Assembly (NCBI GenBank): GCA_934045905.1
Contig: OW203768.1
Coordinates: forward strand, 19,048,770 to 19,112,769
DNA length: 64,000 bases
From: Leuctra nigra
Lineage: Eukaryota; Arthropoda; Insecta; Plecoptera; Leuctridae
Direction: 5' to 3'
Within the stretch, counting starts at the first letter, position 1; each line of letters starts with the position of its first letter. This document shows positions 1-10,150 of this stretch, in pieces. Made by a program: the position numbers and the translations under genes. The notes beneath the pieces are model-generated. The model was not told the origin of the DNA. It worked only from the letters and a program-made list of their open reading frames with translations, and ran no database searches.

Positions 1-380
1 GCTAATGACTCAATTAATATTTAATGAGGTACGTTATTTACAAATATCATTTTTGTATCCATGGTTATTTCAACATAGAAAATAATTGTGATTGGACTTT
101 GAATTATATGGAAGGTAATAATTTACTATGGTAACCGCCCACTGTTCAAATAAACATTCGAATAAAACACTATTTAAACACTTCACGTTTAGTTTTGACG
201 TTTGATAATTTCGCATTCAATCATAATAAATTATTGAGTGAAATTCAAGTACAACGCCTACTTACTCTGGAATCGAACCGATGATCTTATATCTCATAAA
301 TTACTTTTGTAAATTTAAAATTGCAAACTCAAATATAGAACTTTCAGATGACAATGAACATTTCGTTTCTTTTACCTTCA

Positions 381-558
381 GGAAAGGGAATGGAATCCAC
401 GTAAAAGGTTCCATTTATTGAGAAAAGTTTGCAAGTTTATACGTTGTAAAACGTCTTTCGAAGTCCATGGCATGTTCTTTTGCTTCTGTGGACTTTTACC
501 AACAAAAGTCCCACACAATTGAGCCTTTTGTGGATTTTATTGTCCTTCTTGCGATACC
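381..558. mobile_element. MITE family A copy (diverged)
   Basis: The left end GGAAAGGGAATGGAATCC, followed by GTTCCATTTATTG, and the right end TGTGGATTTTATTGTCCTTCTTGCG are imperfect inverted copies of each other. They match the family consensus CGAGAGAAGGGGAATAGAAT...CTACATAAATGGGCTCCATT. Interior AAAGTCC and GACTTTTacCAAC motifs are also shared with other copies. Confidence 0.6.
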
Positions 559-1156
559 CTTGTGCAATATTAGTCACGTCAACGTCATCTCAACACCTCC
601 TGTTTCCAGGAAATCTGCGGTATGATTTTGAATTGAACCAATGAGCACGCTATGAGACATGTATCTCTAAATCATACATGGTTTCAGCACACATCTCTGC
701 TAATGAGCCTCCTATTGGTTGGCACATTCCTCGAGTGTTCATTGCTTATGTTAATATCGAGATGGTTGGCTAACCGTATCCGACAAGTCGGCAACTTCAA
801 ACAGATGATATTATTATATCATACTAGTCGGCAAGAGCATTAGAAAAGATAATTACTACCTTACTTAGTATCGTCGAGTACTTGATAAGTTATAAACTAA
901 CTCGCTACTTGATATAATGACACGTCGAGGATCGAACCCAAAGCCTTGGGTTGAGAGTTATTGGGTCTTTATCCTTATATGTCGTACTCAGAGCCAATTT
1001 AATTCGACGACGTTTTTTTTTATCGATATGCTGTCCAAAATATTTAATTTCAACGAAAATAATTGGGTGCATGCCCATTTTCAAGAAATCCCCGATGGGT
1101 GTAAACCCAGTGAATTGGAAAACCAAACTATTGATTCTATTATTGGTAAAAGTCAA

Positions 1157-1317
1157 TAAGGCCCGGTATTACCAAAGTTAAATTTGCTGGATTAACTAAC
1201 TTTTGGATTAAATTCAACTGTTTCTATCATTTGGAGGTATCTGATTGGCTGTGCCGCCAATTTAATCCAATATTTAGTTAATCCGGCTCAGATTAACTTT
1301 GGTAATACGGGCCCTTA
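1157..1317. mobile_element. Palindromic MITE, GGCCCGTATTACC type
   Basis: The left arm (1157-1217) begins TAAGGCCCGGTATTACCAAA and the right arm (1258-1317) ends TTTGGTAATACGGGCCCTTA. The arms are near-complementary for about 60 bp, with a loop of about 40 bp. There is no coding capacity, which is typical of a foldback MITE. Confidence 0.8.
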
Positions 1318-1579
1318 GGCAAGTTTACTTATGCTCTCAGCCTCTCGTAATATTAAAATCATAACTGTTATTTTAAAGCTATTAAATTAAAACGTGACAC
1401 AGTCACTTCATTGTCAATAATTAAATCGAAACATTATTTTGAAATAAACTGTCTTCACCCATAAAAAATAATTTTATGATAAACTTTATTGTTTTTAATT
1501 ATGTCATTCTTAATTAATTCTGTCCATATCAACAAAAGAAAAACTGAAAAGCTGGACGACCATCAACTAACCAGATATG

Positions 1580-1776
1580 CCATATGAAAAGTTCAATATC
1601 TTGTGGGGGTTACATTTTAACAGCTTTTTAGTTGCCGAAAGTCCATTACAAGAATGCACAAAGCTCAACCATTTTCAAAGTTCATGTGTTCTGACAGTTA
1701 TAACCGTGAAAACCCAAATATTATTCAATTAATGGAGCCCTTTTCTGTATATTCAATCCTCTTCTTTCGTGATACT
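1580..1776. mobile_element. MITE family A copy, right end clear
   Basis: The right end has AATGGAGCCC followed by TATTCAATCCTCTTCTTTCG, the family terminus. Interior AACAGCTTTTTAGTTG and AAAGTCC motifs match other copies. The left terminus is too diverged to place exactly. Confidence 0.5.
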
Positions 1777-2319
1777 CTCAAAGTTAGCTTCAAACAAATG
1801 CAATTAACCTATTTCAAAGGTTAATTCATTTAACGTTTCAGCTATTTAAACTACTGCTACGTCTTTCATCATGCATCTTCTAGAAAGTGTTCGGTGGATT
1901 CTGCTCTGCCTAATTTCCGTCTAAATAGTGATTTACAACCTCCTTGAGAGTCCCAGCGTGAGCTTGGTTCTCGGTCCGAACATTTCAGTCAACGAATCAT
2001 CATTAACCAGTGTTAGATCGAGGAGGTTTGCCGAGATAGTGGGCTGATAGAAAGAACAGGATTTTATGAAGCAGTCATTAATATTAACATGGCGAATATT
2101 AATACAAGTCGCAGTTTCAATGTTATGTTGAAAGATGAAGATTGACATGAGACATTTAATGCAAGACAACTGCATCGATTACAGTTCAAGTTTTTTATAA
2201 AGTAGACTGTTATTAATTTTATGTTTGTCTGCTTATAGCTCCAGATTGGGTAATAGTTGCATTTCATCGTTCAAGCAATGGAGTTATAAATACTTATGTA
2301 GGTACTCGGTTCAATCTTT

Positions 2320-2760
2320 CCCTCCCTCAATTCAATTCTGTTTTTGGATCGTTTGGTTCAAAACTTCGAATAAGTTTGGAACGGTTCTTCAATCTGCAGT
2401 TTTCTTTTCAAAAAGTTTTCGAACGTTTTGTTCATAATTTCAGTAATGGAACATACGATTTTTATCAAATCTTAATGTAGAATTTACAAAGTTTTTACAT
2501 TCAGTTATAATAATTGTTCAATCAAGTAAGTATTTTCTTAAATCCAATACGTTTGGAATAGGTATGCTTTCTTTTGAAAAGTTTTCGAACTTGTTCAATT
2601 CGATTTAAATTTTTATTCATTTTAAAACGATTTTACTTCAGTTTTTTCAAAATAGATTTCGACTGTTTTATAATTTCAATTTGGATCATTATTTAAAATG
2701 ATGTTTCTCATCCCGTAATTTAAGATTCGAAATGGAACGTTTTTGAAATTCGATTTGGAA
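2320..2760. repeat. TTCGAA/TTTCAAA-rich degenerate block
   Basis: The stretch repeats variants of TTCGAAC, GTTTTCGAACGTTTT and TTTGGAACG. Similar blocks occur at about 13.9-14.2, 32.68-32.77, 47.6, 48.56-48.72 and 59.3-59.43 kb. It looks like cryptically simple, slippage-derived sequence without a fixed unit. Confidence 0.5.
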
Positions 2761-2960
2761 CGTTCTGAGCGCGCGCGACAGTGTCAAGTAATAGCCTAAG
2801 CCAGGTGACCGCGAGCCAGGTGTTGGCGGCAATGCCGGCTGCATTCGCCGGGCAATGCAATTACTCCGACCTCGCACTTGTAATACCTCAACACAGGCAG
2901 CCCGCACAGTGCGATACAATGTCAAACAGATTTATTGCCTGCAATCGAGCGTGACAATGG
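2761..2960. other. GC-elevated block in AT-rich DNA
   Basis: A run of about 200 bp is markedly GC-richer than its surroundings (GCGCGCGAC, GGCGGCAATGCCGGC, CGCCGGGCAATGC). It contains no credible coding frame and no terminal repeats. It could be conserved regulatory DNA or a fragment of an older repeat. Confidence 0.3.
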
Positions 2961-3144
2961 TTAATTGATTCACTAGTATGTAGTTATGTAGTCTATTTTA
3001 CAAAAAAAAATACATGCTACTGTTCAAATATAATGGCAAAATTAAAATTTTTCGAACATTTCCTGTCCACCGCAAGTTTAAATCCATTTGACTTCAAACA
3101 AAGCAACACAGTACAGATGAGAAACGTTATGCTTACGAACTGTA

Positions 3145-3376
3145 ACGAGACAAGGGGAATCTATATAAATGGGTCCATTAATTGCTGTACCTTTGCCTTC
3201 CTAAATGTCAAGTCCGCTTAGAATTCTTGTATAACCCCGATTGGATGAGCTTTTATACACGTCTATAGGGCACATTTGAAAACGTAAAAGCTGTTAAAAC
3301 TTTCAATTCCCTGAGAAATTGAGCTTTTTTATGTTGATTTATATTCCCATTCCCTCTCCCATTCCCATTCCCTCTA
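3145..3376. mobile_element. MITE family A copy
   Basis: The left end reads ACGAGACAAGGGGAATC, then TATATAAATGGGTCCATT. The right end has TTTATATTCCCATTCCCTCT, slightly duplicated. Interior GGATGAGCTTTTA and CGTAAAAGCTGTTAAAAC motifs match other copies. Confidence 0.7.
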
Positions 3377-3924
3377 GGATACCCATTTTCTAATGAGATA
3401 GTGTTGTATTTTATATTATTGTTTTCTTTTTGTCATTAACATTTTAATAATTACAAATCTATGAAGCAATTTTTAAGTGTAAGATGAATTCGAATAATTC
3501 TCTGAGGCTGCAGCTCAAAATATTATAAGTATCTAATAAATATCCATAAACAAACTGCGAATTTGTTGTGCCAACCCTTATAGTAGTACTTTTTTTGTGT
3601 TCATATAAATATTATAATTAATTACATCTGCAATGACTATACAGTACAACTTTTAATTATAATGTACAGTTGTCGCTTGCGAAGAATGGATAATTTGTAA
3701 AAGGTAATTAAAAACATCACTGTATATCTTTTTTTTTACGACATTAAACATGCAATTCCTTTGCTCATCACGTCGAATCGTAGCTAAATGTTACCTACAC
3801 CTCGGTTAGTCAATTAAATGAGAATAACGAGCAAGTTGGCTGCCAGTCCCAGGTTTTATTCCCGTGGACGTCCTTTGTGATTAAAGCTTTTTCGTTGTAG
3901 GCCTAGGTCCAGAAAATATTCCCA

Positions 3925-4330
3925 ATTCTTATGGGCCACGACCTCCTCCTTCTTTCCCACCTTCCATGCCTCTTCTTCTTCTTCTTCTTCTTCTTCTTCT
4001 TCTTCTTCTTCTTCTTCTTCTTCTTCTTCTTCTTCTTCTTCTTCTTCTTCTTCTTCTTCTTCTTCTTCTTCTTCTTCTTCTTCTTCTTCTTCTTCTTCTT
4101 CTTCTTCTTCTTCTTCTTCTTCTTCTTCTTCTTCTTCTTCTTCTTCTTCTTCTTCTTCTTCTTCTTCTTCTTCTTCTTCTTCTTCTTCTTCTTCTTCTTC
4201 TTCTTCTTCTTCTTCTTCTTCTTCTTCTTCTTCTTCTTCTTCTTCTTCTTCTTCTTCTTCATCATTCATCATTCATCCGTTGCCATTACCTATAGTTGCA
4301 GAACAGTGTGACTTTACACACAATTATACA
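3925..4330 (+). mobile_element. 3' half of a tRNA-derived SINE, expanded by a (TTC)n microsatellite
   Basis: The flanks GGGCCACGACCTCCTCCTTC (upstream) and CATTCATCCGTTGCCATTA...CAGAACAGTGTGAC (downstream) match the 3' body of the full-length SINE at 7482. The short TTC/CATCATC tract of that SINE has been replaced by almost 300 bp of TTC. The tRNA-like head is missing here. Confidence 0.75.
3969..4261. repeat. (TTC)n microsatellite
   Basis: This is an essentially uninterrupted TTC/GAA tract of about 97 units. It creates long artefactual open frames (poly-Phe, poly-Leu, poly-Glu, poly-Lys) on both strands, and none of these is a gene. Confidence 0.98.
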
Positions 4331-5009
4331 ATGATAAAAACGTGCTACACTCCCTGCAAAATGTCATACAAAATATTACAAGTTTCCTAACAAAAGAAAA
4401 CTATGAAGAGCTGAGAGACCATTGTTTCTTCGTTGTCAAGAATATGAGAGGTAGAAATACCAGAAAATAATTATTAAATATTGAGAAAATTATCTAAACA
4501 TTGCAAACAATGGCGACGAATGATTAAGAATGATTGAGAAAATGATGTGGAAGAAAAATGATAAAGTGATAAGGAACTGTCCCAGAATTTACTTTGCTGA
4601 CTAAACCATAAAGAATTTATTTAAGAAACATAATTAAAACTATAAGAATAACATAAATTAATTACTATCCAAATGGGGGGAATAGCTTCAGAAAATGGGG
4701 TATACGATTTAAACGTAAGCTGCCAAAACTAGTCAGAAGTAAAAGCTCGGATGCAGCTTTTTATCCGACTTCAAAGCTTTGAAAATTATAAAACGTTCTC
4801 AATATGGAGCCAATTATAAGATAGATTCAACTCTTCTTCATTCAATACAATAATATCATCTGACCATCTGATTTTATGTTATTCACGTCAAGAAATATAA
4901 ACTAATATCACCTATAATTGACCAACACTTAACCCTTGGGACTTGTATACATTTTGTCTCCTAACAAGCACAATGAATTATGAAACTGTCCCTGCATCTC
5001 CCTTCTCAT

Positions 5010-5110
5010 TGGTAGCAAGATTAATCCCGACGTCGGCCACCGCCGCGACGCTTTAACGACGCCTTAACGACGCTAACGACGCCACATTACACACCACACA
5101 CAACACTGGC
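5010..5110. other. GC-elevated block with TTAACGACGC repeats
   Basis: A TTAATCCC motif (Otd/Bicoid-type) is followed by CGACGTCGGCCACCGCCGCG. Three imperfect direct copies of (T)TAACGACGC follow at about 5050-5082, then a CACACA-rich stretch. Its function is unknown. Confidence 0.3.
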
Positions 5111-5435
5111 GGTTTCAAAACATTCCACTGCCACTTGGTTTATTGCGCCATGCAGCCGCACGGTCTACTGGGTGGACAAGAGCGGGACTTTCAAACGATT
5201 TATTTGTGAAATGGAACACTTTTCGAGAAAATAAAACAGACAATAAAACAGACTACTATAACTTGATAAATATTGTATCCTCTGATTGGTAAATATAATG
5301 TGTACATCCTTCAGTTCTTGGGATTTATATAATGTTTCAACCATTTTTACGTTGTCAAAACGACATTTAGAACCAAAGTTTAACCACTTAGTTTTGTCTG
5401 GGGAAATAGCTACTTGAATTAAAATCTATCAAACA

Positions 5436-5484
5436 ACAATAAATGGACTCCATTATTGTATATTCTATTCTCCCTTTCAAGTGA
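5436..5484. mobile_element. MITE family A, right end
   Basis: AATGGACTCCATTATTG followed by TATTCTATTCTCCC and TTTCAAGTG matches the family right terminus. The left part could not be delimited. Confidence 0.4.
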
Positions 5485-6290
5485 ACGTGATACAGTATAG
5501 CAAGATACATTATTTTAATCATGAATTTACATGAATTATTATACGGTCCTTACCTTTCCTATACCTACTTATCCAATCAAGTCCAGTATACTGATTAATT
5601 TGCAACCTGATATAAGTTGACTTCTAGGTTCGGTCTCCATTTTGTTTACTTTGGTGAGTCGAGATTTTTGTGAGTTTAAAATTCAATGATGAGATGGTTC
5701 CATAATTAAACCCATAACATCTTTCGGTTTCAATTCTTTCATCGTCATCATCATCCCCCTTAATTATCTTAATTATAGTTATCCCAATATTAATTATCTT
5801 CCACCATTCATCACTCACTTCTTGGCAGATCAGATCAAAGTAAAACAAAAAATTTAACAAAAAATCTACATAATTGATGTTTCAAATTCTGACATAAAGT
5901 GTTGACAAGCTTGGTATAGAAACTATACACTTATCGTTTGACATTTTATAATTGCAAATGATAGTAGAATACATTCAGATGTCAATATATCAATTAAACA
6001 ATGGAATAACAATGAAGGAATCACTGCAAATGTCGAAGGTCATATGTCAGTTGATCGAGCATCAGGATTGATACCAAAGGTCACTGGTTCGAACACACTC
6101 GGCGACAAATATTCTGCAGTTGATCTCACATATTTAAAAGCCATAATAATATTGTCACTTATTTATGACAATTATTAACAGAATTTATCTGTAAAGATAA
6201 GTGAAAACAGTGTTTATGGAGTGATCTAGATGACATGAAAGTGATCTCGAGCAAGTCGCTGATATGGCATTGTCTCTGATCCTCAATGAT

Positions 6291-7311
6291 GGAATCCCAC
6301 ACACTGGGAGTGGACATCATTCTCGGAGTCTTACCTACATCAGAGTATTCCATTCCCACCTACGCGGCTATTCAGACAGTCAAGACATATCGTATATAGT
6401 CGGTGCGCCGTCGTGGAGGCCCGGGACTCATTAGGAGTGGACATCATTCTCGGAGTCTTACCTACATCAGAGTTTTCCATTCCCACCTACGCGGCTATTC
6501 AGACAGTCAAGACATAGATATAGTCGGTGAGCCGTCGTGGAGGCCCGGGACGCGAGAATTGAATTGCAGTTAAGTTCGTAAATGGGGTTAAAAATTAACC
6601 AATGAGAAACGAGTGCAGTCGACCGCTATCATACTTAATTGAATGTAAAATGCTTCCACACCTCTAGATCACTTATTTCGCTTTTGTTTAACTCCATTTC
6701 AATTATTTAAATATACATTATCTTCATGTAACATCAATTGAAAGAAAATTGAAAAAGAAGGCAATGACATTTCATTAATCAAATTAAACAGCTGAGCAAA
6801 GACAATGACATTTCATAATAGCTGATCAGCTCAGCAAGATCGACGTCATGATTGTGAGTGACGTTTTACCACCCTTACTCCTTGGCTGAAAAATAACTCC
6901 ATAAACGAACTTAACTGCAATTCAATTCTCGCGCCCGGGACTCATTGGGAGTGGACATCATTCTCGGAGTCTTACCTACATCAGAGTATTCCATTCCCAC
7001 CTACGCGGCTATTCAGACAGTCAAGACATATCGTATATAGTCGGTGCGCCGTCGTGGAGGCCCGGGACACACTGGGAGTGGACATCATTCTCGGAGTCTT
7101 ACCTACATCAGAGTATTCCATTCCCACCTACGCGGCTATTGAGACAGTGAAGACATAGATATAGTCGGTGAGCCGTCGTGGAGGCCCGGGACTCATTGGG
7201 AGTGGCATCATTCTCGGAGTCTTACCTACATCAGAGTATTCCATTCCCACCTACGCGGCTATTAAGACAGTGAAGACATAGATATAGTCGGTGAGCCGTC
7301 GTGAAGGCCCG
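6291..7311. repeat. Tandem array of five copies of a 124-127 bp unit
   Basis: Units are anchored by GCCCGGGAC at 6419, 6543/6933, 7060 and 7184. Each contains GGGAGTGG(A)CATCATTCTCGG, CTACATCAGAGTaTTCCATT and CGCCGTCGTGGAG. Copies differ by a few substitutions and a 3-bp indel (ACATATCGTATATAG versus ACATAGATATAG). A TIR element interrupts the array between units two and three. The minus strand reads open through part of unit one, but the unit length is not a multiple of three throughout. Confidence 0.92.
6552..6932. mobile_element. 381-bp TIR element inserted in the tandem array
   Basis: The left terminus GCGAGAATTGAATTGCAGTT is exactly complementary to the right terminus AACTGCAATTCAATTCTCGC, and the complementarity continues for about 29 bp. 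It is flanked by GCCCGGGAC on both sides (6543-6551 and 6933-6941). Uninterrupted array units show the empty site with a single GCCCGGGAC, so the target duplication is 7-9 bp. There is no coding capacity. The duplication length fits hAT- or P-like superfamilies. Confidence 0.9.
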
Positions 7312-7317
7312 TCAACT

Positions 7318-7832
7318 GTACTTCAAAGGTAGAAGGCAGGAAGCCCATTTTCTCGATTTTACGTTGCAAAATTATGGAATGATGCTCTACTGTTGTCAAC
7401 AAATACAGATATTGAATTATTCTCTTACACTCATGTCACTAAAAATATAAATGGTTGAGGCATAATTACTATGGTTAGTTATGGTTAGCACGGAACAGGT
7501 TGGGTGAGTGGTTAACGCTCTGAACTTGTATTCCGGAGGCCCGGGTTCGATTTCCGCGGCCGTCCTTCCTGACTGGGGTTTTTTCGTGGTTTTCCCTCAG
7601 TCGACAGGCAAATGCTGGGAAGGTACCCTACTAATAGGCCACGACCGCCTCCTTCCCACCTTGCATCCTTACCCACTCTTCACCATCATCTCCCAATCAT
7701 CCTCATAATCATTCATCCGTCGCCATTAGCCTCGCTGCAGAACAGTGCGACGTTAAGCCCCAGACAAAAAAACTATTGTTAGTTAACCTCCAGAATGATC
7801 GAAATTGACTTCCGACCTTCTACCTCTGAGGT
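7318..7832 (-). mobile_element. MITE family C copy, split by a SINE
   Basis: The outer parts (7318-7470 and 7786-7832) match, in reverse, the family C copies at 61723 and 62601. Shared motifs are AGGTAGAAGGCAGGAAGCCC, TTCTCGATTTT, TCTCTTACACTCATGTCAC and, at the other end, GAAATTGACTTCCGACCTTC. The SINE insertion separates the two halves. Confidence 0.75.
7482..7777 (+). mobile_element. tRNA-derived SINE, full length
   Basis: The tRNA-like head has an A-box-like TGGGTGAGTGG at 7501-7511 and a B box GGTTCGATTTC at 7544-7554. The body includes GGCAAATGCTGGGAAGGTAC, GGCCACGACCGCCTCCTTCC and a CATCATC-rich region, and it ends GCGACGTTAAGCC plus an A-tract. The direct repeats ATGGTTAGTTA (7471-7481) and ATTGTTAGTTA (7775-7785) are the target-site duplication. 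It would be transcribed by RNA polymerase III and mobilised by a LINE in trans. Confidence 0.88.
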
Positions 7833-7844
7833 ATAGAATTTGGT

Positions 7845-8010
7845 ACCACGTGAGAACGGGAATTGAATCCACATAAATGAGCTTCATTTTGGAGTATCTA
7901 GCAGTAAAACAACCCCAAGCTGTGAAATGTCCACTTTTAAATCCGTTGATGGTTTTGCTTCTTAGTGGGAACAAACAATAGAACATTTTTTGAAACTCCC
8001 TTCTCTCTAA
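7845..8010. mobile_element. MITE family A copy
   Basis: The left end is CCACGTGAGAACGGGAATTG, followed by ACATAAATGAGCTTCATTTTG. The right end near ACTCCCTTCTCTCT is weak. The interior AAATGTCCACTTTTAAA is family-like. Confidence 0.6.
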
Positions 8011-8115
8011 ACTATACTTGAGTTACCTTATACCTTCTCCCCAATTCGCCACGCGGGCCGTAGCCTCAGTGGACAGACTATACACAACCACTAAATATGA
8101 TCACTTGTAAACCAG

Positions 8116-8463
8116 TTGTTCTCACTCATCTTTATGCTGCGACATCGAGCTTGCTTCGAGATTCAATTAGATGTTTTTGGCACCGACTCTGTTTTAGTTT
8201 CACACGCCCTACTGCTTTATCTCTACTCTGGAATCAAGCCAAACCGTTTGATTATAATTGAATTTATAAAAATTCGCAAGAAACATTTTGTCAATGTGCC
8301 AAAATCGATCAAGTGTATAAACCTTGATTTGTCAAAAGTAATATATCAATTAATAGATGACGGAGACGTAAACACGCTTGACGGGAATCGGATGTTGTAC
8401 ACCTCTGGATGCAAATATTTGGCGACTGCGCGATCTGAACCAGTTCAATCAAGCTCTCGTTAA
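8116..8463 (+). other. Unidentified 115-codon open frame
   Basis: The frame is open from 8116 to a TAA at 8461-8463. The predicted product has a hydrophobic N-terminal stretch and then KIRKKHFVNVPKSIK and DDGDVNTLDGNRMLY segments. I recognise no domain. AATAAAC follows closely at about 8470. It could be a fragment of a mobile element or chance. Confidence 0.2.
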
Positions 8464-8619
8464 AGTGTAAATAAACATGTTGACAAGGGGCTTTGGAACC
8501 TGTGCCAATACTGTTTTTATTTATATCGTGATTAACGTCGCACAGTTCCGCAACTAGACTTGGGGGCGACTGTTAAATGATTCATACATGGGCGCCGGGA
8601 GGGGCAAGGGGGGCGCTTG

Positions 8620-8641
8620 CCCCCCCCCCCCCCCCCCCCCC
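8620..8641. repeat. Poly-C tract
   Basis: A 22-nt C run inside the TIR element; the length is probably unstable in reads. Confidence 0.9.
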
Positions 8642-8906
8642 TGGATGACAAGGAAAACTGAATGTTGTGATAGTGTTTTACGTACAGTTGCATTTTGTAA
8701 ACAAAATACATTGAAAAATTTGATTTCAAAGTGTGAAAAAAAACAAAAAATGCCTTGGGGCAATAATGGGGCATGCCCCCACAGCCCATAGTGTAATTTT
8801 TATTTAAAATGTCAATTTTTCAACACAATACAACCAAAAACGTCTCAAAATTGATTTCAAAGTGTAAAAAAAACGGGCACTATGAAGAAGTGTTTTCCTT
8901 TACTTG

Positions 8907-8933
8907 CCCCCCCCCCCCCCCCCCCCCCCCCCC
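8907..8933. repeat. Poly-C tract
   Basis: A 27-nt C run near the right end of the same element. Confidence 0.9.
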
Positions 8934-8981
8934 GACAGAAATCAGGTCGTCGCCCATATATGGATATTGGGGAAAATAATT

Positions 8982-9180
8982 ATGAAAAATAGGCATGAAT
9001 ATGGATGATGGGGAAGAGGCGGTCATGCCCTATTAGTAGAGAACCTTCTCGACTGAGAAAAATCCTCGAAATCATCGCTCAGGATGGTCGAGAGCGTGAA
9101 TCGAACCACGGTCTCCTGAGTGCAATTTAGAGCGTTGCCCTGAACCAACTTGCTCCATGTGTGCTAACCACTGTGTTATG
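8982..9180 (-). mobile_element. tRNA-derived SINE, minus-strand copy
   Basis: GGGGAAGAGGCGGTCATGCC, then CTATTAGTAGAGAACCTT and a GTGAATCGAACCACGG B-box complement at about 9095-9110, give the reverse complement of the SINE at 7482. The head ends near CCAACTTGCTCC. The poly-A end is not clear. Confidence 0.75.
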
Positions 9181-9184
9181 TATA

Positions 9185-9895
9185 GTCCAATGAGTTGAGT
9201 TTTTACCCATCTTTGGTGGCATTTTTTAGAATCAGTAAATGAGACAGGTGTATGCTGATATTTTATTTGATCCTTCAAAAAAATTAATGACTCGTTAACG
9301 TTAAAAGTTGCAAACCGGCTTTAAATTTACATTTTATGTAAAACAAATTCGTGTTTTAAAAGCGTAAAATACACATCTAGCCATAGCCTTGAAGCAAACT
9401 GTAAATGAAAACAATTGTATAGGCTTACATTTGTTGAAAAATATCATTCGTATTGAATTAAAAGTTTCATTTGTTTCTTGAATGTAAACTACCATGGTTT
9501 TCATTTTCTACATTGAATTTTTTAATACAATATGGAATTGGTTTTGAGTTCAATTATTCTCAAAATATCTAAGTAAATATAGTTGTACAAATGTTTTTCG
9601 TCATAAATGAAAGTAGTTTTTCTTTAGCAAATTTTCGGATAAAAATTTTTCATAGAATCCAATCGAATTAAATAAATATTTTGGATCACAAAATTTTAAG
9701 TTGACATTTTAATTTTAACTTAACTTATAGACATGTCTACTTCATAATTAACCGACCTACCTTAATTTTTAAAACAATTAATCACTCCAATAATTAATAA
9801 CGTCCCTAAAACACTCTCCAAAAAATAAAAATAATAAAAATAATATATACATCATTATTAATTTACAAAAAATTATTTTCATTCGAGTTAAAAAA
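9185..9895. other. AT-rich stretch, no gene seen
   Basis: Very AT-rich DNA with A/T runs. No reading frame, inverted repeat or family copy was identified. Confidence 0.5.
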
Positions 9896-9899
9896 CTAC

Positions 9900-10150
9900 A
9901 TGTCAACGACCTCATCAAAACAACCCCATCTCACCTAACATCACCCCACATCGTCCAATGATTGACATGCCCAATGTTTGCAGAACGATATTCTCTCGAG
10001 TTGACGCTTTGTGGGTGGTCCAGTGGTCTGTCATCTCCTCTCACTCGCACTTCTATCTCATCAGTATTGTCTCTCTCACTCTCTCCCATCTTATTGCGAT
10101 TATGTGATCAGTTAAGCCCACTCACTCACCATTCAAGTTATAACAGCACA
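9900..10150. promoter_or_regulatory. Candidate regulatory island with Gli/Ci and Exd/Hth motifs
   Basis: TGGGTGGTC at 10012-10020 is a perfect Ci/Gli consensus. ATGATTGACATG at about 9958-9969 matches a joined Exd/Hth (Pbx/Meis) site. A CT-rich tract follows at about 10065-10092. The GC content is above the flanks. Hedgehog responsiveness is an inference from the neighbouring gene's known biology. Confidence 0.28.

Larger units (their letters stand above)
8587..8957. mobile_element. Poly-C-bearing TIR element
   Basis: The ends ATGGGCGcCG and CGtCGCCCAT are inverted. Inside are GAGGGGCAAGGGGGGCGC, two long poly-C tracts (8620-8641 and 8907-8933) and two copies of TTGATTTCAAAGTGT followed by A-runs. 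Apparent ORFs across it are low-complexity artefacts. Confidence 0.6.

Noticed and set aside
3856..4311. Long poly-Glu, poly-Lys, poly-Phe and poly-Leu open frames
   Set aside because: All are artefacts of the TTC/GAA microsatellite read in different frames.
6291..7311. CRISPR-like direct repeats
   Set aside because: The units are contiguous 124-bp tandem repeats without spacers, in a eukaryotic genome.
7544..7554. A functional tRNA gene at the B box GGTTCGATTTC
   Set aside because: The head cannot be folded into a full cloverleaf by eye and is followed by the SINE body. It is a tRNA-derived SINE.
8532..8791. Gly- or Pro-rich frames near 8.6 kb
   Set aside because: They arise from the poly-C/poly-G tract of a TIR element.
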